From Peribacillus frigoritolerans_B (GTDB lineage Bacteria > Bacillota > Bacilli > Bacillales > DSM-1321), in NCBI RefSeq assembly GCF_044762665.1, contig NZ_JBIWES010000005.1, positions 186,001 through 250,000 of the forward strand: a stretch of 64,000 nt of DNA, in the 5' to 3' direction. The notes under the pieces were generated by a model. That model saw nothing but the letters and a program-made list of their open reading frames with translations, was not told the DNA's origin and did not search any database. Below, piece by piece: positions 51,576-60,567 of the stretch. The translations under genes and the position numbers were made by a program. Position 1 is the first letter of the stretch; each line of letters begins with the position of its first letter.

Positions 51576-51607
51576 TTCCATACAAAAAATGATATGATTG
51601 TATGGAA
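51576..51607. promoter_or_regulatory. dyad operator before the MocR gene
   Basis: TTCCATACAA, 12 bases, TTGTATGGAA, a perfect inverted repeat about 20 bp before the MocR start. It probably overlaps that gene's promoter and mediates autoregulation. Confidence 0.65.
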
Positions 51608-51627
51608 TAAGATAGTAGAGGTGAAGT

Positions 51628-53016
51628 ATGCCAGTAAATTCATTTGACAATTATCCAATGTCTTGGAAACCTGATAAGAATGCATTAAAGCGTCCTTTTT
51701 ATAAATCTCTCGCATCATTACTTGAACAAGATATAACAAATGGTTTTTTAGCACCTGGAACCAAGTTGCCCCCTCAACGAGAATTGGCAGATTTTCTTGA
51801 CTTAAACTTCACCACGATTACCCGATCCTACAAAATATGCGAGGTAAAGGGATTAATATATGCCGTTACGGGAAGCGGAACCTTTGTGGCTCCTAATGCC
51901 ACTCGTTCCATAACCATTTCCGCGGATAAAACGGCAAACAGCATTGATCTTGGTTTTGTGGCATCTTTTGAGCAAACCAATGATATTGTTTCAGAAACCA
52001 TTCAATAAACCGTGAACAAAAGTTATTTGGAGCAGCTCTTGAATTACAACGATCCGACTGGTATTCCACATCAAAAAACAGCAGCTCTAAACTGGATGGA
52101 ATCTTTCGGCATTCACACGGATCAAGAGCATATAGCAATCGTTTCCGGTGCCCAAAATGCATTGGCTGTTGCCCTGGCTGCTTTATTTGAGCCTGGTAAT
52201 AGAATTGCAACCGACTTATACACATATTCAAACTTTATCGAGCTGGCAAAGATGTTTCATATTAAGTTAGTGCCCATTCACGGAGACCAGTTTGGAATGC
52301 TGCCAGATGAACTTGAAAAGCAATGTTGCCAAACAAATATTGACGGCATATTTCTGATGCCCTCTTGCAACAATCCCACCACAATCATGATGTCGGATAT
52401 TCGAAAGCAAGAATTGGCTGAGGTCATCCGAAAGCATCGTTTAATTTTGATTGAGGATGATATTCATGCATTTCTGACGGCAGGCATCATCTCCGACTAC
52501 AGGCAGCCGATGTTCCATTTGCTTCCGGAACAGAGCGTTTATATTTGCGGCACATCTAAGTCAATATGTTCTGGATTAAGAGTTGCCTATATGGTTTATG
52601 GGGATGCCTTTAGCGAGAAAATTTCCCAGGCCATTTTCAACATAAATGTAAAGACCTCTTCTTTTGATGCAGAGGTTATCACAGAGCTAATCCTATCAGG
52701 CAAGGCTCATGAAATTGTTTCTCATAAGAAACGGCTTGCACAGACTGCAAATGATATTTATTCGGAATATTTTCCTTTAAGAAAGGATGTCGGACATCCT
52801 CTCAGTCTTTATCGCTGGCTTCCAATTAAAGGGCATAACGATGCGTTACAGCTGGAAACGGATTTGAAAAGGCGCGGTATTCGGGTTTTTCATTCCAATC
52901 GTTTTCAAAGCGGGCAAACCACCCCTGATATGTATTTGCGTATTGCACTTTCTTCCACAAACTCATTCGATGAGTTAAAAATAGGATTAGAAATATTAAA
53001 GCAGTATCTAGGCTGA
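51628..53016 (+). pseudogene. MocR/GntR-type regulator with aminotransferase domain, split by one TAA
   Basis: Codons 1-126 form a GntR winged helix (KSLASLLEQDITNGFLAPGTKLPPQRELADFLDLNFTTITRSYKI) and linker, ending ETIQ. A TAA at 52006-52008 follows. The same frame continues TVNKSYLEQLLNYNDPTG and through a complete class I aminotransferase-like domain with the PLP lysine in CGTSKSICSGLR. No ribosome binding site supports a second start at GTG 52012. The stop could be CAA or AAA changed by one base. With the hinge severed, the DNA-binding head could be made alone and the effector domain not at all. GAGGTGAAGT is the ribosome binding site. Confidence 0.82.
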
Positions 53017-53059
53017 TTCAAGTCTAGTTAAAAAACCATTCTAATTGATTGGATTTAGA

Positions 53060-53167
53060 AGGTGCGAGACTCCTGCAAGAAAAGCGAATCTTCGGGAGAC
53101 CCCGCAGGCGCAAAAGCGCCGAGGGCGGGCCGCCCGCGGAATGCGAGTGCCTGGAGTGAAAATCAAC
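53060..53167 (+). repeat. GC-rich Bacillaceae intergenic repeat, full copy
   Basis: It begins AGGTGCGAGACTCCTGC and ends GAGTGCCTGGAGTGAAAATC, closely matching the copy at 3646-3753 at both ends but with a different centre (CAAAAGCGCCGAGGGCGGGC). Confidence 0.75.
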
Positions 53168-53289
53168 GTTCAATATTTGGTCTACAAATCTTCGGCATGG
53201 CCTCACCCCGGACCATATAAAAGAAGACTTGGTCATCCTTCATGAATTTTCACTTTTCGATATGGAATGAAACCTCATTAGATTGAAGA

Positions 53290-53401
53290 AATTTGCGACA
53301 CTCCTGCCGAATAACTGGCTAGCCAAGACCCCACAGCCGCTTGCGGTGAGGAGGCTTGGCAGACAGTCGGCGGAAAGGGAACGGATTTCTGAAATCAACT
53401 C
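53290..53401 (+). repeat. diverged copy of the GC-rich repeat
   Basis: TTGCGACACTCCTGCCGAA and then GACCCCACAGCCGCTTGCGG. The end is TCGGCGGAAAGGGAACGGAT, then GAAATCAACTCCGAACG. It has the same layout as the copy at 53060 with many substitutions. Confidence 0.55.
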
Positions 53402-53448
53402 CGAACGTTTTTTAATAATTGCAGACAGGCTCAATTATCTACAGTTGA

Positions 53449-53478
53449 AGCCCGACCAATAAAGGTCGGGCTATTTTA
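53449..53478. terminator. terminator downstream of the YjcZ-type gene
   Basis: AGCCCGACC and GGTCGGGCT pair across AATAAA, with ATTTTAT on the plus side. Confidence 0.75.
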
Positions 53479-53510
53479 TGCTTTTTTAGCAGAAGTCGCT
53501 CATTCCCGCC

Positions 53511-53621
53511 TTAAAAACAACTACATCCAACAATGATTAAGAGTATAAACAAAACGACTATTAAGGCGAAACCTCCACCAAAACCAAACCCGCGGTCAAA
53601 ACCCTGTTCACAACCTGACAT
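53511..53621 (-). CDS. YjcZ-family tiny membrane protein
   Basis: A 36-residue protein: MSGCEQGFDRGFGFGGGFAL followed by IVVLFILLIIVGCSCF. The glycine-rich start and single helix ending in Cys are typical of the YjcZ/tiny transmembrane Bacillus family, often linked to sporulation. AAGGAGATG lies at good spacing upstream. Too short for most ORF lists. Confidence 0.8.
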   Translation of the reverse strand: MSGCEQGFDRGFGFGGGFALIVVLFILLIIVGCSCF

Positions 53622-53887
53622 ATATAAACATCTCCTTATTTTTAATGAGGAATAAATGGGCTATATCATCTTATGCTCCAATCAGGAAAATAACAGCAAC
53701 AGTCTCCATCTCCAATTTGGTAAAGTTACATTTTTAATTTGACATTCACGAATCAGTTATCCATGTTTAACCTCTGCAATATTATTTGAACTGGACAACA
53801 TTAATAAACATAAGATGGAAAATACAATTTCATTCATTTCGATCCTAAATGATAACTATAAAATGTACTGAAAGAGGAGATGTTTTT

Positions 53888-54358
53888 TTGTATCCGAATG
53901 ATTATTATTATCGAGTAAATAACTGGGAACCTACTTTATATATGTTGCACCAAAGTTTATATGCTGAAGAAATGGTATGTGCTATGAGCAGTGAGCTTTT
54001 CCATATACCAGAAACCAAAGATTTAAAAGGAAATCGCGAGATGCATAACCATCTAATCCCCGCATCATATCACCGTGTAACCGCAGTGGGGTCAGCCCAA
54101 AGGCTAAAAAATGGTGAGCAACAGCAAACCATTGTAGAAACAATGACAGCTTGTATAGTGAATGCTGAAACCCAAGATAAAAAAGTACGTGAAGGATTAA
54201 AGATAATGGAGGAAAATGCAAGCCCTAATTATATTGCCTTCATTAAAGTGATTATCAAATGGCAAGAACAAGCAGAATCCTACTTAAATCAAGCAAAAGA
54301 AGCTTTACGATCTATGGGGGTTTCATTTCCTGTTGGAAGTGAACAGCAGAATTATTAA
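53888..54358 (+). CDS. hypothetical protein beginning MYPNDYYYR
   Basis: About 156 residues from TTG, nine bases after AGAGGAG. The start MYPNDYYYRVNNWEPTLYML resembles some Bacillus spore-associated small proteins. The remainder is soluble and helical (YAEEMVCAMSSELFHIP, then KVREGLKIMEENASPNYIAFIKVIIKWQEQAESYLNQAKEAL). No catalytic motif is seen. The sporulation link is a guess from the first residues only. Confidence 0.65.
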   Translation: MYPNDYYYRVNNWEPTLYMLHQSLYAEEMVCAMSSELFHIPETKDLKGNREMHNHLIPASYHRVTAVGSAQRLKNGEQQQTIVETMTACIVNAETQDKKVREGLKIMEENASPNYIAFIKVIIKWQEQAESYLNQAKEALRSMGVSFPVGSEQQNY

Positions 54359-54416
54359 GATATTATGATTCTACAAAAATTCATTCCAAAGGTTATATTC
54401 CCCCACCTTCGCTTGA

Positions 54417-54442
54417 CCGAACTGTAAGAAGTTCGGTTTTTT
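54417..54442 (+). terminator. terminator of the hypothetical gene
   Basis: CCGAACT and AGTTCGG enclose GTAAGA, followed by TTTTTT. Confidence 0.85.
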
Positions 54443-54489
54443 CTGTATAAGCGTAGCTCTCACCACCTTCACTAATTTTAAAACTTCAA

Positions 54490-54525
54490 ACACATAAGAA
54501 AAAGCTGCCTTTAAAGACAGCTCCA
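54490..54525 (-). repeat. dispersed repeat copy with hairpin
   Basis: CACATAAGAAAAAGCTGCC then TTTAAAGACAGCTCCAATC. Probably serves as terminator of the MBL gene. Confidence 0.55.
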
Positions 54526-54543
54526 ATCATAAGCAAAACTCCA

Positions 54544-55230
54544 TTATAAAGTGAATGTCCCACCATGATAACAATAGTAATTTTCAGCTTTTAGATCTTT
54601 AATCTTTCTTAAAGACTGTTCTGCTTTCTCGACATTTAAACAAAAGTGCGGATTGGCAATCACCAATTCATGATTCTCTATAACAGCTGCGTCACCTGCT
54701 ATTACACTTTTTAAACTTGGAAAATATAATGAAATATGCCCTGAAGTATGCCCTGGCGTTGCTACTACTCTACATTCGTTATCCAAAATCCAATCACCAT
54801 CATGTACCATTTCATCAATTGAAACATGCTTCAAATTCTTTAATTTTTGTATAAACCATTTACCGAATTCAATTTCTTGAATTGGCATATTTTCCAGCAT
54901 TTCTTCAGCTTGAACCAATCTCTCTGACTTCATTTCACCACTAATATATTGTGACTCCACTTCACTGGCGATCATGTTAATGTGAGGATACTTTACCTTG
55001 AAATCATATAAGGAACCTATATGATCAATATCATAATGGGTAATGATTATATTCTTTAAATTCTTCATGTCATAACCATTTTTAAAAATTTCATTTTCAA
55101 TGAAAGGTAAAAAATTTGGATACCCTGTATCGACCAAGGTTAGTTGATTCTTTGAAATAATCAAGCTAGGATTAATGTGATTTTTTTGTCCATTAAATTC
55201 AAATTCAATTGGCAGTTCTATTATCCTCAT
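54544..55230 (-). CDS. MBL-fold hydrolase with HxDxDH metal site
   Basis: About 228 residues. It begins MRIIELPIEFEFNGQKNHINPSLII, and the metal motif is ITHYDIDHIGSLYDFK, where aspartate replaces the second histidine of the usual HxHxDH. This variant is common in one Bacillus subgroup. Other ligands lie in TPGHTSGHISLYFP (GHT), AGDAAVIEN and CYHGGTF. The substrate is unknown. GGAGGAGG precedes the ATG closely; one extra upstream codon set is possible. Confidence 0.8.
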   Translation of the reverse strand: MRIIELPIEFEFNGQKNHINPSLIISKNQLTLVDTGYPNFLPFIENEIFKNGYDMKNLKNIIITHYDIDHIGSLYDFKVKYPHINMIASEVESQYISGEMKSERLVQAEEMLENMPIQEIEFGKWFIQKLKNLKHVSIDEMVHDGDWILDNECRVVATPGHTSGHISLYFPSLKSVIAGDAAVIENHELVIANPHFCLNVEKAEQSLRKIKDLKAENYYCYHGGTFTL

Positions 55231-55289
55231 TTTCCTCCTCCACACCTCCCGTTTATTCTATATATTCTTCAACAATTTATTTTAACCTG

Positions 55290-55355
55290 CCCCTTTAATT
55301 GCAAGGTTGCCGAAAACAACCTAGTTATTGAATTAACGCACCTGCTAATTGAAGA
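55290..55355 (-). repeat. dispersed repeat copy
   Basis: CCTGCCCCTTTAATTGCAAG, GGTTGCCGAAAACAACC, then TTATTGAATTAACGCACC. All three modules are present but diverged. Confidence 0.5.
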
Positions 55356-55401
55356 AAGAAGCTATAATTAAAATATTCAATGTATCGAAAGGAAGGTAAG
55401 G

Positions 55402-55778
55402 ATGTTGTTAAATCAAGATTTAGAGAAGATTCTTAAAAGATTTGAAGCACTCAAAACTAATGAGATTGAAATATCGCTTGAGGGTGAAAAAGAGGAAAAG
55501 ATGTCCGTTTTTTTCATCTGTTTTCCAAAGAGGAATTTGAAGAAGGACAACTAGGATATAGAGAAGATGAGGAAGGCAACTCCTTTGTAGGCAATGACGA
55601 AGGAGATTGGAAAGAAAGTTGGTTTGTTATTGGTTACGATGAAGATTTAGGTGACCCAATATTTGTCGATATACATAATAAAAATTATCCTGTTCTGATT
55701 GCTGAACATGGTATGGGCGAATGGGAACCATCTGTATTATATGATTCCTTGGAAGAATTCTTAAAGGATATTAAATAA
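55402..55778 (+). pseudogene. SUKH (SMI1/KNR4-like) gene frameshifted in a T run
   Basis: ATG after AAAGGAAGGTAAGG opens MLLNQDLEKILKRFEALKTN and continues to KMSVFF. At seven T (55508-55514) the frame is lost and a stop follows soon after. One more T would restore HLFSKEEFEEGQLGYRED, then DWKESWFVIGYDEDLGDPIFVDI, and the end HGMGEWEPSVLYDSLEEFLKDIK at 55776. The WFVIGYDEDLGDPIFVD stretch is characteristic of SUKH proteins, many of which are immunity proteins against polymorphic toxins. The lesion is in a homopolymer, so it may be slippage or a sequencing error. No toxin gene is adjacent. Confidence 0.75.
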
Positions 55779-55792
55779 AGAGGGGGATGCCC

Positions 55793-56516
55793 CCCTTTAT
55801 CGTTAGTTGTACTGTTTACTCGTTAGTTTACACTTTGCTCGAGAGTTTGAGCGATATATACCGGATTTTGAGTGATATATACCGAAATTTGAGCAATTTA
55901 CTCGTGAGTTTTGCTGATTTACTCGTGAATCTGCACTTTACACGCGAATTCCGCTATTTACTCGTGAGTTCGCTCTATTTACTCGTGAGTTTTGCTTATT
56001 TACTCGTGAATTCGCTCTATTTACTCGTGAGTTTTGCTGATTTACTCGTGAATTCGCTCTATTTACTCGTGAGTTTTGCTGATTTACTCGTGAATTCGCT
56101 CTATTTACTCGTGAATTTTGCTGTTTTACTCGTGAATCTGCACTTTACACGCGAATTCCGCTATTTACTCGTGAATTCGCTCTATTTACTCGTGAGTTTT
56201 GCTGATTTACTCGTGAATTCGCTCTATTTACTCGTGAATTTTGCTGTTTTACTCGTGAATCTGCACTTTACACGCGAATTCCGCTATTTACTCGTGAATT
56301 CNNNNNNNNNNNNNNNNNNNNNNNNNNNNNNNNNNNNNNNNNNNNNNNNNNNNNNNNNNNNNNNNNNNNNNNNNNNNNNNNNNNNNNNNNNNNNNNNNCT
56401 TTACACGCGAATTCCGCTATTTACTCGTGAATTCGCTCTATTTACTCGTGAGTTTTGCTGATTTACTCGTGAATTCGCTCTATTTACTCGTGAATCTGCA
56501 CTTTACTAGTGATTTC
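55793..56516 (+). repeat. 21-bp tandem repeat array with higher-order units
   Basis: Units such as ATTTACTCGTGAATTCGCTC and ATTTACTCGTGAGTTTTGCT alternate every 21 bases, and a variant GCACTTTACACGCGAATTCC recurs at wider intervals, making a second-level repeat. The first units (TTTGAGCGATATATACC) are diverged. Because 21 is a multiple of three, long false reading frames of heptapeptides arise. The array is broken by an N gap, so its true length is unknown. It lies between the SUKH remnant and the CYP102A gene terminus. Confidence 0.9.
56302..56398. other. 97-base N gap
   Basis: Unresolved bases within the tandem array. The gap probably reflects failure to assemble the repeat, and the stated length may be arbitrary. 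Confidence 0.95.
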
Positions 56517-56568
56517 GTATTTTCATATAGAAAGCAGCGATTCCCTTAAGGACCGCTGCTCTTCCTAT

Positions 56569-59500
56569 TTATGCTCCTGCCCAAACATCTTTTGCATATC
56601 TGTCATTCTCTTCTAATGATTGCAGCCATTCTGTGGCTTCTTCTCTCTGTGTTTGATAGATATGCATATAGCTGTCGATTAAGGTTCGCTCAACATCTGG
56701 CGCCATTTTGCTTCCGTCTCCGCAGATGTATAGGTGTCCTCCTTCTTTTAATAAAGGAAGGATGTCATGGGCGTTTTCCGCTAATCGGTTCTGGACATAT
56801 GTTTTTTCTTGACCGGGACATCTGGAGTAGGCGGTGTGCAGTGTTACAAGGCCCTCTTGTTCGGCTTGGACGAGTTCTTCTTGATAGAGGAAATCGTGTT
56901 CCGGATTGCGGCATCCAAAGTAAAGGTGGGCAGTCCCTAGCGTTTCACCTTTTTCTTTCAAAGCGCGGCGTGACTGTATGAATCCCCTGAATGGTGCAAT
57001 TCCTGTTCCAGGCCCAATCATGATGATTGGTTTTCCTGTTTGCTTTGGAAGCTGGAAGTTGGATTGCGGCGTATTGATAAAGCAGGCTATTTTGTCTCCT
57101 TGGGAGCGTTCTGCCAAATAATTCGATGCAATTCCTTTGTATTCCCCGTTGCCGCTCAAAGCTTCTCCACGGACGACGCTTACGGTGATGCTTGCTTCCC
57201 CTTCATTGTGGAGTGGTGAGCTTGAGATGGAGTAGTATCTTGCTTTTAAAGGTGGCAGTAAAGCCAGGAAACGTTCAAACGGGATTTCACATGCAAGATA
57301 TTTTTCTAATAGGTCAAGCATGGTTATGCGCTTGTTCAGGATTTCTTGTTTATAGGTATTGTCCAAAAGAAGATCTTCAAGTTCTTTTACATGTGGAGGA
57401 CATACCGTATGAGTGGCAAGCGCCCTTATTTGAGACCGGGTGGCGGGTTCTTGGAACTCCACATGGTTTGATACTAACTCTTCTAGTTTTACCGGTTTTC
57501 CTGTAGGAAGATGGGCAGCTGATCCGGAATCCCCAGTCAGATTCACATAATCTTGGCCGTTTAGGTTAAATCGACTGAGCACTCGCTCGATAAGTTCCGA
57601 TGGATTTTGCGGAAGCACCCCGAGATGATCGCCTTCCTGATAATGTATTCCTTCTGGCAGCGTTAATTCTATATGCCGTGTACTTCTTCCGCTATCTTCA
57701 TGTTGCAAGTCAAAATTCCTTTTTACAATGGATGTAAACGCATGATGGGTGCGGGCAAGCGGTGTGCCGCTCACATCACTTACGAAGTTCATCGTAATCG
57801 AGCTGACTACCCGGTCATTCCTATTCACTTCAATGTTCAGGGTTTCGGCAAGATTCGGCCAAAGGGCTTCTGTCCATTTCTCGTAATCCCCTTCAAAGTC
57901 ATCGCTTGCATCTCCATAGCCTGTTTCTGACAGCCGCACTGCTCCTTTTTGTTCCAGCCGCTCATCAATGAAGATTGGAATGCGTTGGTACGTATTGGCC
58001 CAATTGCGGTCCCCGCAGCCGAAGATCGCATAGTGAACACCATCCAATGTGTCACCCTGGCTTTCCTTCAGCCATGAAACGAAGTCACCAGCATTATCAG
58101 GGGGATTTCCATTATAAGATGCCGAGACTATGAGAACAGCTCCTTCTTTTGGAAGCCGATCGGTGTAATCATTTAAAGGGGCAACTTTGGCATTGAAGCC
58201 TTGTCGCTTCCCAGTTTCGGCAAGGTCACGAGCAATCCCTTCCGCTGTTCCCATGTTTGACCCAAACAGGACGAGTAATGGTGTGCCATGTGCTGATTCG
58301 ATCGGAGAAGCCGTGGCACCTTTTTCCGCAGATTTTGGTTCCTGAGAAGCAACGGTAAACGACATCTCCTTCTTCCTAGGGGTAACGCGCATGGTCAATC
58401 CGTCCGGTTTAAGAGTCAGAGTTTCTTTAACATCCAATTGGTATTCTTCATGATCAATCAAGTCAAAGTGCTGTAGAACCATGCCAAGCACCAGTGTCGC
58501 TTCATGAAGGGCAAACTGCTGTCCGATACAGGCGCGCTGCCCGTTTCCAAACGGTTTATAAGCATGATAAGGGATGGACTCCAAATCCTCGAACCGCTCA
58601 GGAATGAACGATTCAACGTCATCACCCCAAACGGATGGATCACGGTGAAGCTCGGGAATGAGCAGCGAGAACACATCTCCTTTCTTCACAGTGTATTTTC
58701 CGTCCAGCATGGTATCTTCTTTCGCATACACGGAAAACGCCGGAGCTGTCGGCCACAGACGTAGCGTTTCATTCAGCACCATCCGGACATATTTCAGCCT
58801 TTTCACTTGTTTGTAATCAGGAACATCATCACCTAGCACTTCATCGACTTCCCGCTGCGCTTTCTTTAACTTGTCTCTGTTATTCATGAGGAAATAGATG
58901 GCGAACGATAGGAGACCGCTCGTCGTTTCATGCCCGGCAATTAAAAAGGTAATGATTTGGAAGCGAATATTTTCATCATCAAGTGATACGCCCGTTTCAG
59001 GATCGACCCCTTTCAACATATGGGAAAGAAGGTCATCTTCTCCCCGATCACCATTTTGTTTTCGGTCATCAATCAATTCATCCACTAGAGAGAACATATA
59101 TTGAATGTCTTCCCTGAATTGTTTTTTAGATTTGATCATCAGTTTATCTTGGATGCCAAGCCGCTGCGTTTGGCTCATCGCCTCATCCAACGCACGCACC
59201 ATACTGGTGACAAAAGGATGGGTGGTCTCCCGATAAAAACTGTTAAAGCGGTAATTGAACCCGCAAAGTCCGATCGTATCCAAGGTCAATCGTGTCATAT
59301 CTTCAGGAACATCTATCACTTCAGCCGGATTCAGGCGAGCCCATTTTTGAATGAGTTGGGCAGCAAGATCGACCATTTTAGCATGATAGCCCTTCATTGC
59401 TTGCTGGCTAAAGCTGGGCAGCAGGATGTTATGGGCCTTTTTCCAATTCGGTTCCGTCGTTTCACTTGTGAAAAGGCCATCGCCGCCAAACGCTCTCACT

Positions 59501-59736
59501 TTCTGCAGGGCCGGACCGACCTTCTTATCAAACCTTGTTTCATCGCATACTTCTTTAGCGAGGGAAGCACTGGATACGAATGTAGTGATTCGACCCGGAA
59601 ATTGAAACTGAAAAATCGGCCCAAGTTCTCGTGCCAGCTTCATGAAAGACTGAAGCGGCTTATCCTTATCAATGATAGGCAGGCTGCCTAGTGGGCCATA
59701 TGTCTTTGGCTGCGGAAACTGTGTTGTGTTTTCCAT
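56569..59736 (-). CDS. self-sufficient cytochrome P450/NADPH reductase, CYP102A type
   Basis: A 1055-residue fusion like P450 BM3, hydroxylating medium- to long-chain fatty acids near the chain end. The heme domain (about 1-470) has AGHETTSG in the I helix, ETLRLWPTAP, and the heme cysteine in FGNGQRACIG near 402. Substrate-site residues matching BM3 Arg47 (PGRITT) and Phe87 (DGLFTS) are kept; Tyr51 is Phe here. The FMN domain (about 485-630) has LFGSNMGTAEGIARDLA, and the FAD/NADPH domain (about 660-1055) has ARYYSISSSP, GPGTGIAPFRGF and the last WAGA. A FatR-type repressor gene is just upstream with palindromic operators. Confidence 0.95.
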   Translation of the reverse strand: MENTTQFPQPKTYGPLGSLPIIDKDKPLQSFMKLARELGPIFQFQFPGRITTFVSSASLAKEVCDETRFDKKVGPALQKVRAFGGDGLFTSETTEPNWKKAHNILLPSFSQQAMKGYHAKMVDLAAQLIQKWARLNPAEVIDVPEDMTRLTLDTIGLCGFNYRFNSFYRETTHPFVTSMVRALDEAMSQTQRLGIQDKLMIKSKKQFREDIQYMFSLVDELIDDRKQNGDRGEDDLLSHMLKGVDPETGVSLDDENIRFQIITFLIAGHETTSGLLSFAIYFLMNNRDKLKKAQREVDEVLGDDVPDYKQVKRLKYVRMVLNETLRLWPTAPAFSVYAKEDTMLDGKYTVKKGDVFSLLIPELHRDPSVWGDDVESFIPERFEDLESIPYHAYKPFGNGQRACIGQQFALHEATLVLGMVLQHFDLIDHEEYQLDVKETLTLKPDGLTMRVTPRKKEMSFTVASQEPKSAEKGATASPIESAHGTPLLVLFGSNMGTAEGIARDLAETGKRQGFNAKVAPLNDYTDRLPKEGAVLIVSASYNGNPPDNAGDFVSWLKESQGDTLDGVHYAIFGCGDRNWANTYQRIPIFIDERLEQKGAVRLSETGYGDASDDFEGDYEKWTEALWPNLAETLNIEVNRNDRVVSSITMNFVSDVSGTPLARTHHAFTSIVKRNFDLQHEDSGRSTRHIELTLPEGIHYQEGDHLGVLPQNPSELIERVLSRFNLNGQDYVNLTGDSGSAAHLPTGKPVKLEELVSNHVEFQEPATRSQIRALATHTVCPPHVKELEDLLLDNTYKQEILNKRITMLDLLEKYLACEIPFERFLALLPPLKARYYSISSSPLHNEGEASITVSVVRGEALSGNGEYKGIASNYLAERSQGDKIACFINTPQSNFQLPKQTGKPIIMIGPGTGIAPFRGFIQSRRALKEKGETLGTAHLYFGCRNPEHDFLYQEELVQAEQEGLVTLHTAYSRCPGQEKTYVQNRLAENAHDILPLLKEGGHLYICGDGSKMAPDVERTLIDSYMHIYQTQREEATEWLQSLEENDRYAKDVWAGA

Positions 59737-59769
59737 TTTATTAGCACCTCTTTATAATAGTTCAGAATG

Positions 59770-59789
59770 CGGAATGAACGTTCATTCCG
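59770..59789. promoter_or_regulatory. palindromic FatR-type operator before CYP102A
   Basis: CGGAATGAACGTTCATTCCG is a perfect 20-bp palindrome 34 bp before the P450 start and just past the TetR stop. It resembles the Bm3R1/FatR operators of other bacilli. Fatty acids or their CoA esters are known to release such repressors. Confidence 0.85.
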
Positions 59790-59806
59790 TTTATATTAAA
59801 AGTGTC

Positions 59807-60382
59807 TCAAGTGTGCAATCGCACTGCATCCCAAAAGCTTTCTTCCACATCTGCCAAAAGTTTTGGGTCAGGTTCCAATTCCCCGATGCGAACAAGCCGC
59901 TCAAGCTCAAGAAAAGCTCCGTAAATGATGGCAATCAAAGCTGAAGAAGGAAGCTCCTTAATTTCTTTTTTCTCTTTTCCCGAATCAAAGAAATTTTTAA
60001 ATATATTCAATAGCCCTTGAAAGCTAGCATGGCTATCTTCATTTAAAAAATGGGCTCCACTATGCAATTTAATAAAATAAAGAGCTTGGTCCTGCTCGGT
60101 TGTAAAGTGAACCATCGATTTAAAAATATGGTGAAACTGATTGCGGATTGAATCATCATGAGGAAATCCATTCTTGACTGTTTCAGTGAAAATATCCAAG
60201 TACTCTTGAAATATCTTGTTGCCCAGCACTTCCTTATTCTCGAAATATCGATAAATGGTACCCGCTCCAACTCCTGCCGATGCAGCAATCATCGGAATCG
60301 TCGTCGCATCATATCCCCGTTCTGCGAAAAGCACTAAAGCACTGGTTACTATCCTGTCTCGTTTATTTACTGCCGTGATCAT
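59807..60382 (-). CDS. TetR-family repressor of the CYP102A gene (FatR/Bm3R1-like)
   Basis: About 191 residues. The DNA-binding N-terminus reads KRDRIVTSALVLFAERGYDATTIPMIAASAGVGAGTIYRYFENKEVL, and the all-helical C-terminal domain would bind fatty acids. It is directly upstream of the P450 gene, same strand, 70 bp apart. Palindromes at 59770-59789 and 60410-60427 suggest that it represses both the P450 gene and itself. The ATG follows AAAGGAGGGG by eight bases; a GTG three codons earlier overlaps it. Confidence 0.9.
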   Translation of the reverse strand: MITAVNKRDRIVTSALVLFAERGYDATTIPMIAASAGVGAGTIYRYFENKEVLGNKIFQEYLDIFTETVKNGFPHDDSIRNQFHHIFKSMVHFTTEQDQALYFIKLHSGAHFLNEDSHASFQGLLNIFKNFFDSGKEKKEIKELPSSALIAIIYGAFLELERLVRIGELEPDPKLLADVEESFWDAVRLHT

Positions 60383-60409
60383 ATGATTCACCCCTCCTTT
60401 TCAAGATGC

Positions 60410-60427
60410 GGAATGAATGTTCATTCC
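60410..60427. promoter_or_regulatory. second FatR-type operator, upstream of the TetR gene
   Basis: GGAATGAATGTTCATTCC, an imperfect version (two central bases differ) of the 59770-59789 palindrome, 27 bp before the TetR start; likely autoregulation. Confidence 0.8.
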
Positions 60428-60567
60428 TATTAATGTAAGTGTATACCCAATAAAATCCAATCTCAATCGCGCTTACTACCCATATTTTGTGAATTCTTTT
60501 TTAACGGAGGGGGATAAAAGGCTGAAATATTTCTTTTTAAGGAATTAAATGGTATCACAAACTATCT

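Noticed and set aside
52012..53016. Separate aminotransferase gene starting at GTG 52012
   Set aside because: No ribosome binding site before the GTG, and the frame continues directly from the MocR head across a single TAA.
55787..56461. 224-codon open frame of repeating LLVNSLY/LLVSFAD heptapeptides
   Set aside because: It is the by-product of a 21-bp tandem repeat, which keeps frames open on both strands; it has no ribosome binding site and spans an N gap.
55793..56516. CRISPR array
   Set aside because: Units are contiguous 21-bp repeats without unique spacers of 30 or so bases, and no cas genes are near.
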